Part shown: one piece after another, positions 10,591 to 24,524 of the stretch | Position numbering within the stretch: the stretch's first letter is position 1 | How the letters are laid out: each line of letters opens with the position of its first letter | Assembly (NCBI GenBank): GCA_027574665.1 | Contig: CM050657.1 | Location: 22,112,700-22,176,699, forward strand | Reading direction: 5' to 3' | Source: Rhynochetos jubatus | Taxonomy: Eukaryota; Chordata; Aves; Eurypygiformes; Rhynochetidae | Length of the DNA stretch: 64,000 bases | Translations under genes and position numbers: made by a program | Notes under the pieces: generated by a model | Told to the model about the DNA's origin: nothing | Databases searched by the model: none | The model's input: only the letters and a program-made list of their open reading frames with translations

Positions 10591-10858
10591 CTGTGTCCTG
10601 AAGAGAGCCAGGCAGTGGAAAGAAGTGGACACCAAATTGACATTGCAACTGAGGAGGACTTGGGTGTAAAGCAGGGTAGTAAAAGCAACAAAGATCCTGG
10701 GTACCTGTGACATGGGAGGACCTTGTATGTGCCAAAAACTAATGTTTGAATAGAGGTGGGTGTGGGAATGGCTGAACAGAGCGACCTCATGGCCCTGCAC
10801 CCCTCTTCCAAACCAGCAGCAGATGCCAAGCACATCCCTTGGCTCAAGTACCTTAAGA

Positions 10859-10935
10859 CAACAGTTCCCAAACTAGGGACTACAACCTTAATGAGGTCGT
10901 GGATGTTTTGAGGTGTTGGTGATGATGTTGAATGA
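10859..10935 (+). mobile_element. Possible hAT DNA-transposon fragment
   Basis: CAACAGTTCCCAAACTAGGG followed by ACTACAACCTTAATGAGGTC and GTGGATGTTTTGAGG resembles the terminal region of hAT/Charlie-type elements (CAGTGGTTCCCAAACT... with a downstream GGGGTCGCGGATGTTTT-like segment). Only one end is visible, with no 8-bp target duplication found. Weak call. Confidence 0.3.
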
Positions 10936-13900
10936 CCCTTTTTTGCTTCACTGTCTCCTTTCAAGGTAAGAATTGGAGCTTTTCTTTTCCTTGGAGCGTT
11001 GCCATTACTCCTAGTTAGGTGACAGGTATGCTGGGGCCGTACCTCTCCTCTCTTACCCAGGGATGAGAGCTCCCTGTGCTGCAGTGGAGGTGGGCACCGT
11101 CTGTTAGCTGGAATATTGCTCCCTCGTTCAGAGCTGCTGCTTGACAGCTTTCTCCCCTGTATCCCCGCCCATCCAGAGCAGCTCTTCCCAATGTGTGCAG
11201 CAAACTGAGGAATGGAGAGGTGAGCAGGTGAGAAAGCTCAGGGCTGGCGAATCTCCAAACAATCTGTGTTCGTTTGTCATCTGTGGATATTGTAGTAAAG
11301 ACAAGGACAATGAGATTTATTACCAGAAGTAATAGAAGCTTCAGAAGCACAACCCAAAATTGTTTTTAAAATACTCCCAGCTTAGATACAATCAGAACTG
11401 GAATGCAGCCTGTGTCAATATGTCATTTTGTGAGTAAGAAAATAATCTTGCATACAAATGCTGCTTATGGCTTGACTGTTACTGTGCACAACTAGAATTT
11501 AGAAACAGATTATTTGGACCTCAGGCAATTTACGGTTTGTGTACTGGCTGAAATCTTCATCTCTAAAAGCTAGTGACAGAAGATAGATGTTCATACACAG
11601 CAGCTCTTGTCCCTAAATTCCCTTTCACGCAGTTCGACACAGTAAGTCAAAATGTGTTCTCCTCTAGCCTTCAAATGCAGACCACGGGTTTATAACAGAT
11701 TTCGCACTCTGGTCGGAGTAGGAGAAAGTCATGTCCTTTTCCAGGGGAGCTTCCAAAGGGGAATGGCTAACCAATGGATGTGTCCAGTGCTGTCAGCCTT
11801 GCACTTACAGTATGGCATTGTCTTCTGGGAGGTCTCAATATAACATCAAAACGTGCTGAGGACGAATACTTAGATTCCACTTCTCTTGTGATTGAAACAC
11901 AGTGTGCCTACAGATACCTAAATAAATATGCCTTTCCTTGTACCTGTCTCTATCTTCCTTGCTGGAGAATGACAGTGTTCTTTATTGATAGTGTTGGCCT
12001 GCATTTTTGTCAATTTTGTTTTAAATTATGAACTGGACTGAAATACACAGCTATAAATACATCTCTTCTCCAGTTTATTGACAAAGTATGTCACAGAAAT
12101 ATGAGTCCCTGCTCCCAAATTAGGAATAGACATTACTAATTTCAGAGATCAGTAGTGGAATCTGCAGGGGACTATTGTGCAAACATCCTGCAAAATCAGT
12201 ACACCTTACATAAATTTGCCAAATCCAGATAAACAGAAACATACCTTTTGCCTTTGTTATGGGCACATTTGTATGTATCTGCTTGTGTTGCAGCTATTGG
12301 AACATTCATATTATAATTATGCGTGTATAATAATGAATGTTCATCATCCATGTCAGATTAAACCGTTCGGCAGTGCTACTCAGCCTTTTTACTCTGCAGC
12401 TGCAGTCAGAGGTTGTAGCTGACAGGAGAATTTGGGTTGTGTCAGTTACCACTGAAAACTGCCTGTGACTTTGTCTCTTATGACTTCGTCTCTTATGACT
12501 TCATTTTCATGCACTTCTTGAGCTATATTGGAGAAAATACAAAATTACTCATTACTAAGGATTTTTCAAGGCACTGAAATGTAGTTCAGAGATTGTTCTT
12601 TGAGTCCCCATGATAGTCACAGGGTGTTTAGACATGCCATGTAAAGTTCTCTTGCAGTAAGGATTTAAGTTAACAGAAGAAAGGAAGATGTGAAACCAGC
12701 TGTAGAGCAGAATGAGAAATCAAACCTATGCCCAGTTGTTGAAGATGCTTGTAAACAACGAGTATGATTGCTTGAAGAAATGACAATTAGTGTCCAGCAA
12801 AAAGGAGTTGGTGTATTAAGAATAGCTTTGTTCTTAAGCTAGAGAGATCACAAGTTGATCATGCAGTGTTCATTAATTTTTCAGTTTCCCCTTATAGGGA
12901 AATACTGAATTTTTAAAGTAAAATGAGATATGAAAGTGATTGAGGGATAGAAGTTTCTGGTAGGGGAAAGAGTCTTTTTCAGTGTGTATACTAATAGGAT
13001 GGTTCTCTGTTGTAGGCGCTCTTCAAGTGTGACCAGGTAGCCTGCCTCACTTCTGCCTCATGTCTCTCTTACTTTCTTGTGAAAGGTACAGTAATTGGCA
13101 AAGTTACTTTCAGAAAAGTGTTTGGTGTAGTTACTACGTCTAGTGCTTGGCGACAGCTGGACAAGAGGGATTACCATCGTCAGGCAGACAATCAGCAGGT
13201 CACATTTAATTTGAAATACCTTCTTCCTCAGATTTCATCTGTAGTTTCTTGTTGTTTGGCTGCCATCCCATTGTGAATTTGCCTTTCCCAGCTTCGAACC
13301 TGGGACAATGCTAAGTGTTCCAACGGTTTCCTGCAAAGCTGCTGGTTCCTACCTTGCTCCCTTTAGCTGGGAACATCATCTAGAGCTTTCTGGCAGGATA
13401 GGTGAAGGACAGAGGCTGCTGCTGAGGAAACAACAGTGCCACTGGGAAGGACAAACATATAAGACTTTGCAAGAGAGGGCAAATTTAACTTTTTCTGCTT
13501 TCTCTTGATTGAAGCGAAGTGAGGAGAGGGGATGAGTTCAAACAATTTCACACATCCTTTGCATTGATGTCTGATGGAGTAGCACTGATAGGCTGATAGC
13601 CATTTGAGGGGAAAACCTTGCAGCTTCTTCATCTTTTGTGCATTTTTGGAAATGTGATGATTGGAAAGAGCCTCTTGAGAAACATCATTTTTGTGAGAGA
13701 CCCAGGAAAGCAACAGTCAGATAATCCTATTCACTATATTTCAGACAACATAAACAATACATTGCAGGATACCACAGCAGGATTCATATTGTAGTGGTTA
13801 TTCGTTAGTTAGGACTTAGAAACGATGAGGAGCTGTACCCTGGAACGAGTCCATTTCAGTCATTTGTGTGATCTGGATTTACATTGGTGTGTCAGTCAGG

Positions 13901-16506
13901 ATAGGACTGCCGTAATGTGGATGCACTGGTTTCTATGTCCATGTACAGCGGCATCCTGCCCTCCTGCAGTTCTCTGTTGGAAGGGACTGTTGAGAGCAGA
14001 AAACTTCAAGTTGCATCAATTGCTTTTGAAAGCATAATGGTATATAACTACCTCTTGAGAATCCACAGGAAAAACATATAAGTGCAACAGCATTCCAACT
14101 TACGCTCTTTTCTTTTTTTCCCAAGGAACGAGGAAACACCAGTTGCTTCCTAATAATTCTACAGTGCCAGTGCAGGGGGAGGTTTCTAGAAACTTAGATA
14201 CGTGTTCTACCGATGCAGTCCCAGAGTCCCTAAACCTTTCTCAAAAAAAATCGGAGTACAGCACAGTATAAGGACATTGTCAGTTCTTCATAGTAATTTT
14301 AAGGAGTTTCTGCATTATCTCAAAGATACAAAAGATTTAATTGGCTTCTTAGGACAGATGTGCATAATGTGACATTTAGTGTCTTTTTATGGAGATATGA
14401 TGCATTTTCCTCCAAGTTCTCATTCTTGTGCAGGACTTTCAAATACTAAATTCAAAAGATCCACTTACACTTATTTTTTTAAATGCAGGGTTGTAGCACT
14501 CAGTTTTCCTAAACTCTGTCATTTCAGTACTCAGTACATTTCAGCTACTGAAATTTGAATTCCAGTTACTTAATGCTTGTGAGCTCCTAACAAACTGTTG
14601 TAAAGTACTTTCTGTCCCCTTCTTCCTTCTTTCCTCTGTCTTTCCTTCTGTCAGTGCAACAGAGGGCTGTGACTGCATTACCATTAAAAACCATAAGAAA
14701 TTGCGTTATAAAAGAGAGCAATGAATGAAATACTGAAATACTGTGCAGTAAAATACTTTTTATCAGTTCCTACTATGTAGCAATGTCCACTTCTAGATTA
14801 GAGCAAAATTAGCAGCAGTTCTAAATGATATTCATTTTTAACCATGCCTAGATTGCAGCAAGGTTTAATTGGGAGAAGCATGATAGATCTCAGTTCTGTT
14901 ACATTTGGGAGTAATTTCTTCTAAATTTCAGAGTCTTCAGTTTGATGCAGAAATTATTTATTCTATAAAATCTTGATAGTCTCGGCATGTTCTTGATACC
15001 CACATGGGTCAAAACTGTTGATGAAGTTAGACAGTGGGGTTTACTTTTTTCCTCTTTTTTTTACTGGAGGTGGAGTTCCTCTATTTGTCTCTTTCACCCC
15101 CACGATTGGGTCAATTTACCTTTTTGTTAGCTCAGTGGATGGGGAGATGGAGCAAGAAGATGATTTTGCTCATTTATTACACATTCTCTTCCCCTTGCTG
15201 TGGCAGAGCTGCCAGAAGACAGTAGCTCTGAGTTGCTTGCCTTGAGTGACAGTGTAACCTATCAGGCCAGGCATAGCTTCTCTAGGTTGTTGCTCGTTGC
15301 TGATTCTCCTGCTGTGTTTTGACCCTTGTATTTCTTTCTTAATATTTTTATGAAACTTTTCTATATATCATTCTCTTGTGGCAATGGATTAATCTACCAA
15401 AGCCTATCAGCTTTTCCTCTACAGTCTCCATCTGACAGAATGTAGCCCTTTGCAGGTGAGAAAATGCTTTAAACTCAACTCTTGGGGTTTCTGCTGTTAA
15501 AGGTAATTAAGCAGTTTGCTGTGAGATTCAGGGAGAGGTTGAACATAAGATGGGGAGATCTGATGACATCTCTAACCTCTCCCATGGTGTTCTGTGCAGC
15601 GTGAGTCTGTCAGAGCAGAGGACTGAGAAAGTGCCAAGCCATCAGCTAGGCAATAGGTATCAGATGTTTCAGACCCAGCAGTCTGGCAGCACCCCACCCA
15701 TCAAAGTATGTCCAGCTGTTTGAACCCACACAAGATCATGCGAAATTCAGCCCCATGTCAACATTCTTCATCTGTACCTGTGGGACTGCACTTTTGTTGG
15801 AAGGCTTGGCGTCTGGACAGCTTCTGCAGTATTTTTGCTATACATAGATATATATGAATGTATTTCAAAGTACTTAGGCAGCTGGGCTGATTTTCTTATA
15901 TACTTCAGGAGAGAAAATTATGCCAAAGAATAGAGCTAAATTTTTCCCTACCATCACCCCTTTTTTCCTCATTTGCTCAGGGTAGCAGACTTTAAGAGTT
16001 CCCTTCTTCATGAGGAGAATTGGCGGGTTTGGGGAGATGAAGAACATTATATTGGGAGTATATCCCTAAAGACAGTAACAACCTAACCAGCTACAAATTG
16101 AAATAATGGGAAAGTGGTGTAATACTGTTTGCAGTGGAGACAGTTTCACTGTCTGTCATATTTTCTTAACATCAGTTTTTTCAGCCATCTTAAAAAGAGG
16201 AAGCAAAAAGTATAATCTAAAGTATGGATGGAATTGAAGCATGGATGGAGATTCAAGAATGGCACACTGAAGGATCATTTTAGAAAATTCTTATTCTGAG
16301 GGCAGGGGGGGAGTGAAATCAATTTTCCATTGCACTGCCTTTTGTAAGATAACTAATCAACGTGCTTTCCCGTGAGAACATCCAGCCTGTTAGCAGCCAG
16401 GCACTGAGAGGCTGTTACAATAATAGCTGTGCTTTCAGCCCCAGTCCAGTTCTGTAACTGTACCTCCAACAACATCTGGGAGGTGCTTTTACTTGGGTTT
16501 TCTTCC
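10936..16506. other. Unique non-coding sequence with one short tandem repeat
   Basis: Five and a half kilobases without a convincing gene or repeat. Open frames do not exceed about 120 codons and none shows a known domain. The only defined structure is the 15-bp tandem repeat near 12.47 kb. Confidence 0.45.
12466..12503 (+). repeat. 15-bp tandem repeat, about 2.5 copies
   Basis: TGACTTTGTCTCTTA (12466-12480), TGACTTCGTCTCTTA (12481-12495) and a partial TGACTTCA. One substitution separates the two full copies. Confidence 0.85.
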
Positions 16507-16522
16507 TTTTTTTTTTTTTTTT
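16507..16522 (+). repeat. T16 homopolymer
   Basis: Sixteen T in a row followed by GTGTGTCA. It could be an internal slippage tract. There is no adjacent recognisable retroposed gene on the minus strand, where it would read as a poly(A) tail. Confidence 0.8.
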
Positions 16523-16687
16523 GTGTGTCATGAAGAGTGTAGTTGAAGAGGGCCTTTTGGTGGGAAGAGCGCTGTGCCGTTCTGCTCTTCACCAGTTCAG
16601 GTTCTTAATTGTGCACAAATGTTGGAGATACCAAGCTCTTACGTTTCACTTTTCATCAGCTCTGAAAACACTTAACCAAGAAGATGA

Positions 16688-16805
16688 ATATCCCCTCATT
16701 ATACAGAGACGGGAAACCAACACTCCAGCAACTTGCGGAGGATGCTCTAGCAGTACTTGCAGAGCTGCGCGCAGGGCTTTGCCCTTGTCCCACATCCTGT
16801 GCAAG
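16688..16805 (+). repeat. MIR-type SINE relic (amniote MIR-like)
   Basis: Read on the + strand, 'CCCCTCATTATACAGAGACG...GGAAACCA' corresponds to the MIR 'CCCCATTTTACAGATGAGGAAACTGAGG'. Then 'AGCAACTTGCGGAGGATGCT...AGCAGTACTTGCAGAGC' corresponds to 'GTGACTTGCCCAAGGTCACACAGC...GTGGCAGAGC', and the right end 'GTCCCACATCCTGTGCAAGG' to 'TCCCAACTCCCTGTGCTCT'. The order of the blocks is conserved over about 110 bases. High divergence indicates an old insertion. Confidence 0.55.
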
Positions 16806-19800
16806 GGATGGCTTAAGACACAAGTGGGATTCTGTGACTGTGGTCACAAGTGTTTAAGGGGGCTAAAAATCCTTTTGTGCCAACAGCAGATATTTTCAAG
16901 ACTGCTTATGGATTAACCTAACTCTTTGAGTCTTAGAATTATTCCCTCTGCTCAAAGACGAGATCTGTTAATTGTCAGTATGTGGGATTTGGCCAGCAGA
17001 CCTCCCAGCTGGGGAATGAAGTTGATGGTAGGGCGAATCCCTACACCTAAGAGTTCCAGGGAATCTGCTGTAGCAGAGGTAGGACTTTGTGCATTGCAAT
17101 TCTTTCTCTTTCTGGGCCCTGCTTTATTTATCCAAAACTGAAATTTCTGGGCTTCCCTTCTCTCTTGTGGTTTGCCTTGCACCGTTGGGTAACTAGGCTC
17201 CTATGTTTAAATCCGTCAGGGAATACTTTGAATACACTTTGCACTGTGCCATCTTTCCAAGGAAACCACACCAATTAATCTTTGCCATAAAGGCCATTCA
17301 TATGGATTAAATGCTAACACTAACTTGAGTTTTGACAGAAACGCTTGTCACAGTATTTCTGCCAAGACTCTGAAATTGCTGATTTCTCTGCTTTCATCAA
17401 CTAGAGCAGATGACTGTTTTCAGCACTGAAAGCAATGTAGGAATAAGCTGGTAGTTTTTCCATCTAGAAAAGCAAATGGATTTCAAATTCCACTCTGCTT
17501 ACAATGATGGCTAAGATAGCCAGCTTGGGGAGGGTTCAGTACAGTTTCTTTTGTACTAACCTGTCAGGCTGTATCCTCAGCATTCTGGCAATAAATTGTC
17601 CAGAGAATTGTGGGGGAGATTATGTAAGGAACACGTGGATCTTTCAGCCAGCAGGAATAAGGAAAATACGAAGAGATGGAACCATTTTTGTGTTATCCTA
17701 ATAATGAGCTTGTTCTCTGTCTCTGATGTCTTTGGAGTACCTTGAGAACCTGGTTTCATATTCATGGCTTGGAGTAGCGTCTTTGAAAACAGACTTGGGT
17801 TTATCTTTCTCCAAGACTGTGCCACAGCTACACTGGCATCTTACACAGAAGCTGTATATGTACTTTACATAACGTACTTTAAAAAGTACATTAAATACTG
17901 AAGGAAACTTCAGTACTGGCTATCTCAGAGATTCCAAAATGAGGAGGTGGATGTCAGCATTATGAGATGAGGTTTTTCTTTGCTTGTTTAAACTACTGCT
18001 GCAGGAGGCTCATTTTCTGTGGAAACTATGCATTTCCCTACTGCGGAGGCTTCAGGAGCTGTACACTCAGTTCTTCTAGATCTTGGATTCTTCCTTAAAT
18101 TTGATATGGTGAATTTTCCTGACTGCCTTGTATGTGTAGCATTAGATGTCAGTGACCTTTCTGAAATGCAGAACTTGCCCAACATCTGCTGGATTAACTG
18201 AGAGTCCTTGCTGGACACTAACACTGTTTGTAGGTTATCTGAAATAGCTAATTCAATCTACTTCACTAAAATCTGTTCTAAACAGGCTTGCATTTTCTCA
18301 GCCAAATATCTTTGTCTGAAATATTCCATTTCTATAACTCACTCTCATGTACATTTGGTGGTCGAAGTGTTATTCATGTCATGTATTAATGCTGTGAGTG
18401 CTGTGCAGTCCTCTCTCTTTAAGGTCTTGAGTAGCCAAAATAGGTGTCTGAAAATGTTATGGGCGTGTTTTTCCAGACGGTTTCAAAAACTTCGTGTATT
18501 TTGTCCATTTTTTAGTTAAAATTTAAAGAGGCGAGTGAATCACGCCCAGCATGACAGCTCTGACAGTCCCATTCACACCATGTAGCGTTCGATTGTTCTT
18601 TCTCTGGACCTTTCCTTTTACCGCGCCCCCTTTGCCCCTAAGTACTCTTCCCTTTGCAGAAGCTGATGGCCACGCTCTAGTTGCTGGTAGTTCTCTGAAC
18701 TGCATTTAGGTGTCAGTCATTTCCAAGGGCCAGTACTAATGCTGTCTGCAGTAATTGCAGTGTTCTCCCTTTAAATGTCTGCAGCAGAACCACTGTTATT
18801 ATAGGCAGTCACAGCAAAACTAGAGGTGTGACTGCTTGCTAGAGGCAAGCTCTGCTCTCACAGGGCTCAGAAAAAGGCACTCTTAAACCAGGAGAAATAC
18901 CATTGATGTCAGTGCCAACTGTTTAGCTTCCGTCTGGCAATCTTTGCCTCCTGCTTTGAAGGGAGATGCCTGCTTTTTGCTCCATACTTTTTAGTGCAGC
19001 AGAGTCATGCTGTCAACTCAACCTTTTCCTCAACTCCTTATTTCTAGCTTCATATAGTGGGGAGGGCAAGTTCCCAGAGAGTTTGCCCACTTGCTATGGC
19101 GGGAGTTGAGCTGGGAGTCAAAGTGCAAACATTAACTTCAGTCATCACTATAGAAAAGACGATAGTTATATCTACTACATCGTGTTGGATGACAACATCA
19201 TTTTGTTGTTGTAGGTAAGTTGCTGTAACTGCAGACTTTTTATTAGATTTGTATTGGTCTGATCGGAGAAGAATCCTTTTTTTAGTTGTTTTTCAGTGAA
19301 TTTCCTGCTCTTAACCATCTGATAGATTAAATAAAAGATTTTCTGGCCGCCTCTTCCTACTCATTCAGGGAATCAATTTTCAGCATATTCTAGAGCAAGG
19401 TTTTATAAAGAGCCGGGTAGATTCATGGCTTTTCCAAGAGTTGAAGTGAAGGGTTAAGACATAGACATAACTGTTCACCTTTTTCATGAGATGCTCTGTT
19501 GTTGTTAAAGCAGTGGCTATACCAAGGGGTCCTTTCTGTTAGCATGGCTCAATGGATTTTCTCGTGGTGGACTCAGTTAGAAGGAACAGAATAGGAAAAG
19601 GCAAGGAAGGCCAAGTGCCACAAAAACTATATGTAGCCTCCTAGGAACTGAACATGCACCAGCAGGGCAGCCTGCTTCCAAATTCAGTTTGACAGAGTGA
19701 ATTGAGCAATTTTTCTGCTGAAGCTGTTTTCTTGGTGCTCAGACGAAATGGCTAGTCATTTCCAGGTTACGATTTACCGAGAATAGGAAAGTAAACTGAT

Positions 19801-20224
19801 CTGCAGGGCTGCCTCTTCAATACCAGAAGCAGAGCCCTAAATAGTCTGAGGCTGTTTTCTGTAGACTGGAATGACGTGAGCAGGCCTGAATCCTGGAGCA
19901 ACAGAGATCAGGTAGGGAAATATGAACACTTTAATTCCAGAAGCTCAGGAAAGGATAGCACAGGGAAGTTTTCTTCCTCACTAGCTTGTGGTCTGCATAT
20001 CCCCATATCCTCTAATATGTGCACAATGTATATATTGCAATTTGAGCTGTCATGTTACCATTGTGGGTTTGAAGTGAATGTGTAATTATCTGAACTCTCA
20101 AACTTTTTGCCGTTTGAACTACTGACGTGTTGCTGGTTTTAAAGGTACTTGGTAGAGGGTTAATTGGATTTGTGAATGAGAGTAATTTCTAAATCTAAAT
20201 GAGAAAATAGAATCTATGAAAAAA
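16806..20224. other. Unique non-coding sequence
   Basis: No gene recognised. A stretch at about 19055-19130 ('GGCAAGTTCCCAGAGAGTTT...GCGGGAGTTGAGCTGGGAGT') has a faint MIR-like look but was judged too weak to list separately. Region 18520-18680 is somewhat GC-rich without CpG-island character. Confidence 0.4.
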
Positions 20225-20535
20225 GAATGAGTGAACTTGGGTTCTTTAAAAACCAAGGGAAAACCTAACAGAAACATGAATAAGATTGTTTAAAAAACCA
20301 AAACAGAATAAATTGTTTTCAGTGTTCATTGGATGTAGAAAGAAGTTCAAGAAATTTTAAGGAAAAGCAGTTTTTATTGGTAATATGTTTAACAGTGGTA
20401 TATAAAGTGGACTCAGAATCACCAGGTATTACTAAGGACAGGTTAGGCACATTGTTTAGGGATGGTGTAAGATGGTTGAACTTGTGTTGGAGCACAAGAG
20501 GCAGGATATGACGGATGCCATTTCAACTAAATATT
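20225..20535 (+). mobile_element. Old CR1/L3 LINE 3' end relic (sense)
   Basis: Blocks of the old CR1/L3 3' region are recognisable in order. 'AAATTGTTTTCAGTGTTCATTGG...' corresponds to 'AAATTGTTCTCAATGTCCACTG'. 'AGTTCAAGAAATTTTAAGGA' matches a diverged internal block. 'GTGGACTCAGAATCACCAGG' corresponds to 'GTGGAATCACCATCACTGG'. 'GACAGGTTAGGCACATTGTTTAGGGATGG' in pieces corresponds to 'AGCAGGTTAGACAAACACCTGTCAGGGATGG'. The end near 20505-20530 would correspond to 'GGTCCCTTTCAAC'. No open frame is preserved. Confidence 0.55.
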
Positions 20536-23500
20536 CTCTTGTTTCCTGGTGCATGTGTCTGTTGGAAAATCATGAACGGCTTGAATATTCTGACACAGAA
20601 ACAGAGAGGAAAAAGTGTGGAAGCTGAACTGATACATCCTCTGAGGAGACGGAGAATTTCTAGAGCCACAAATATTGAAGGACAACAGTTAAGAGAAAGA
20701 GGGGGAAAAACCCCTGTGGTGCCATTTCCCACTCTGACTGTGGTAGGCTGTTTTGGCTTGAGGTGGGTGGGAGTCTGTAAAGAGGTAGGATGGGGAGGAT
20801 TCGGAACTGGCCTCTGTGATGGGGAAACAATAGTAGGGAAGGGAGTGATGTGTTACGAGCCCAGGGCGAGTTAGGGGCAAAACCTGACCCTGTTCTCTGT
20901 GCCTTCTGGCAGTCAGTGGTAGGCTCATTTTCTGTCCTTGCTCTGTGATCTGACTTTTGAGTGCACAAAACACTAAGAAAGAATATTCAAATTACGCATG
21001 CAAAATATAAGCAGCCCAAGAGCTATCTGCATGCAAAAACTGGATGCTCAGAAAACCTTGTCTGTACTTGTACAAACAGATGTGGGGTTTTGTCTGATCT
21101 GTGAAGATCAAGCAAGTGAGCTGCAAGCAGGTAGTTGTAAATGGGAGAGCAGGAGTTACACATCATCCAGCCTCACACCTCAGGTCTCTTGCTGGCGCTG
21201 CAAGAGAACTCTTTTAGTTTGCACCTGTATTGATGTTGTAGGCCATAAAGGGCAATGTTGTTTCTCTATACTGTGTCAATATATTACTCTGTTTGATATT
21301 GTGTTTTATTTCCTCATCAATGCTAAAGATCAAGCCCTGTCTATGAAGTGTTTCACTTCTCGAGAGCTGTGTAGCTGTTTTGGGAGCTGCTCTGTAAAAA
21401 ATATCATTATCTGGAGAGAGAGAGGGAGGGAGACAGCAACATCCAGTAGTTCTGAAGCTGGAGCCCTATACCAGTAAGGTGAAAAAAGTTTACTACCAGT
21501 GTTGTGCAAAGCCAAAGACTCATGTAGTTTGTTCTAAGTAAACAGGAGCCCCCGAGGGAAGTAGTGGTGTACTTCCTACACATAGACTCTGTACTGCGTA
21601 ATCCTTCTGTTACAAAACAAACAACTTCCCGTAGCTTTGCAGTGACAACACTCACTCATTAGACCTCTGTCCGTTCCCCTTGTGCGTACACACATGCATT
21701 CTTTCATCTATATGCTCTTTACAGGTGTCATTTCTTTTTTCACCCTGAAGTTTGCTGCAGCAACATTTCTCCCTTTTCTGCTCCTCAGGGTGTGTGTGTA
21801 TGGAGGAAGGCAAGTTAATAGCCAGAAACTATAACAGTCACACCTGAATAATTGTATATGGCTATTCAAGTTGCATCATGAGGAAGTCTTTGGGGAAGAA
21901 AAATTGTTCTTGCTGACTCCAAGTCAGTTCCTGTTAGTACATTCAGCATCTTTAGTGTCAGGTTAACTGTTGATACTGCCTGTACAAACATCATCCTTTA
22001 TCTTCCCCCAAACTCTGTAAATGATTCTGTGAGCAGAACAGGCATACAGCACCTGATGTGTGATGATCACATCTGCTTTATTGCCCTCCCCTCCCTAGAC
22101 GAGGTGAGTGCAGAGGAGGCCTGTAGTCTGCAATTCTTGGGTTAAAAAAGGAGTATCTGTCTGGTCTGCAGGAAGATGGAGAAGTAAGTGCAGGCAATAA
22201 GCAATAGAAATAAATACATAAGCAGGGGTTGCTGTCTGTTCTTCAGCTGAGTTCAGGACAGCGTCAGCAAACCTGTACTTTAGTTTGCCCTGGAAGTAAG
22301 GATAAATTGTATACATTCCAGCGGTAGCTGAAAGGTTGCTTTTGCCTGGGAAACTTGCTCCATTTGCACATGCGCCTCCCCGCGTTTCTCTTTAACGGAA
22401 GCTCATCTGTTGGCATGGGTTGGACCTGTGACATGTTTCAGATGGAAGTGTGTGCATATGTGTACAGGATTGGATTCTGTATGGATGAGTGACATTTGTA
22501 AACTTCTTGGACATATTTCATAGGGTGGTCTAATAAATCTTATTTTAACTGTACTATTCTTTTGGTAATTTCAATGTGTAACTAGTTGCTTTGAAAATAA
22601 AAAGATAAGGAAATGTAAGAAAGTATTTTAAACAGTTTTCATAGATTAACAAATTACCAACTACGCGAATGCACTCAGAATTACCTTCTTCTCTGATTAG
22701 ATGAATTTTTAATTAACTTAATCAATGAAATTCATATCCCAAACAGTTTATCTCAGGAAGAAAGACTATCCATCAATTTTATCTTTAAAAAACCCAAAAC
22801 ACCCACACCACAATTAAATGAATGCCAGTGTAACTCTGAGACCTTTTTTTATGTAGAAAATCTGTTCTCACTTCTGTCTAACGAGTCTGTTTCCCCATGG
22901 ATCTACCAGAGCTCAGACCTGCTCCCACAAAGGCCTTTTCACATGACAGGGCTCCCCTTGAGGCCTGATCCCTCACCTTTCTTACAGTGACAACAGTGGT
23001 GTGGCTTGGGCTGCTTAATTGTGTGCATCTGTGCCATGTATGTATTCTCCCTGGCTGCAGAAGTTTAGTATAAATCTAGGGAAAAAACAATTGTCTCTGC
23101 TTGTTGAAGCTCTGACTTCACAAGAGTTGCTTTCCTCAGTGGAGGGGTCTGATTTGCACACGTGTACTGACCTTCACAGTTAACTTGGGCAGTCTCTCAC
23201 AGTACTCTGAAATTCCCAGTTCTTTCTGATAACTCTCGTTTTGGCTATCTCCAGGTATTTTGAAATGTGTTACACTCTGTCCTTCTGCTACTGGTGTTAT
23301 TTTTTGAATACAAATACAGTTGGACTCAGGCTAGTTATCAGGAAGTGCCAGATACAGAAGTCTGAAGGATTGCCAGTTTTGATTTTTGCTTCCACCCACA
23401 AGTCTTTGGAAAAGTTTTGGACGCTGGGCTTAAATAAGCACCTAAAAAAAAGAAAAAGTCTAAAATGGGAGCTACAAGTAGGTGGTTACATTACTTGAAA

Positions 23501-24524
23501 GAACATCCTGTCTCAGAACTACTAGAAAATCAGATGTCCTCAAATTGATAGCTCAGTGACTCAACTGATCTGGATAGCCTCACCGGATAGAGGTGGGTGA
23601 TCCAGGACTGTGCGCTCCAGCAGAGTGGAGATTTCCTCTAATGGGGGTTTTTGAGCTGTAAGCTGTAGCAAACAAGCACTTGTCCACCAAACAGGAAGGG
23701 CGAGAAGGAATTTGTGCTCCAAGCAGTACGTTGCCTTCTGGCACTTCTACAGCTCTTCCTACCCAAGTCTTTTGGCAAAGCCACAAACCTAGCTGACAAT
23801 TGAATTTACAATTAGCTGAATGCATGATTCATAATAACGAACATTCTGTTTCATACTGTCTTATGAATGAGTGATTTTATGGAATGGAATTTAATATTAA
23901 GATATGTTCTTCTAATTGACCTTTCCAGCTGTCTTAGCATTAGATTGTAAAATCTGGTAGTGAGCTGAACAGCGTTGCTAAAATAAATACCAGTGCAGAG
24001 GAAAGGAAAGCATGCCGGTGACAAACTGGTCAGGGAACCTGCTTTGCCTCATGTACATCTCCAAACAGTTTTTACAGCTTCTTTAAGAAAGAAAGAAGCT
24101 CCATCACCCACAACCCAGAGAAAGGGCCACAAACTCTGCAGTAGACCATTAATATCTTAATATTGAAAGCAGTAAAGTATTTGCAGTACAACTTTGCTGT
24201 TAGCCAGTTTGCAAGTGCAAATTAGTCTGAGGGAAGCTTCTGGGTACCAGCAATGACAACATACCAGCAGGCCATCTGAGACGTTTCTGTGCCTGTCCAA
24301 GATCATGCTTCTGCCTGTGATTTACACCCATGTTTGCCTGGCTCTTGACTTCCTACCAGGCACTTTTTCAGGCTTCCATTTCTCAGATATACTTAGGGGG
24401 GAAGGCAGCGAACGCCGGGCCCAGCCCTCTGCATGTGCCTTATTCCAGTGCTTTGTATAACCTGTACAGCTTCTTTAATCTGCACAGCTTCTTCAGAGCA
24501 TCTTTGATTTTGTTTCATTCACAG
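20536..24524. other. Unique non-coding sequence
   Basis: No recognisable gene. A 159-codon open frame at 20998-21477 (+) has no identifiable domain. AT-rich sequence near 22560-22760 includes an 8-bp inverted repeat, ATGAATTT (22701-22708) and AAATTCAT (22728-22735), around TTAATTAA-like homeodomain-type motifs. Confidence 0.4.

Noticed and set aside
19055-19130. MIR-like SINE relic
   Set aside because: Similarity is limited to a few short words and could be chance.
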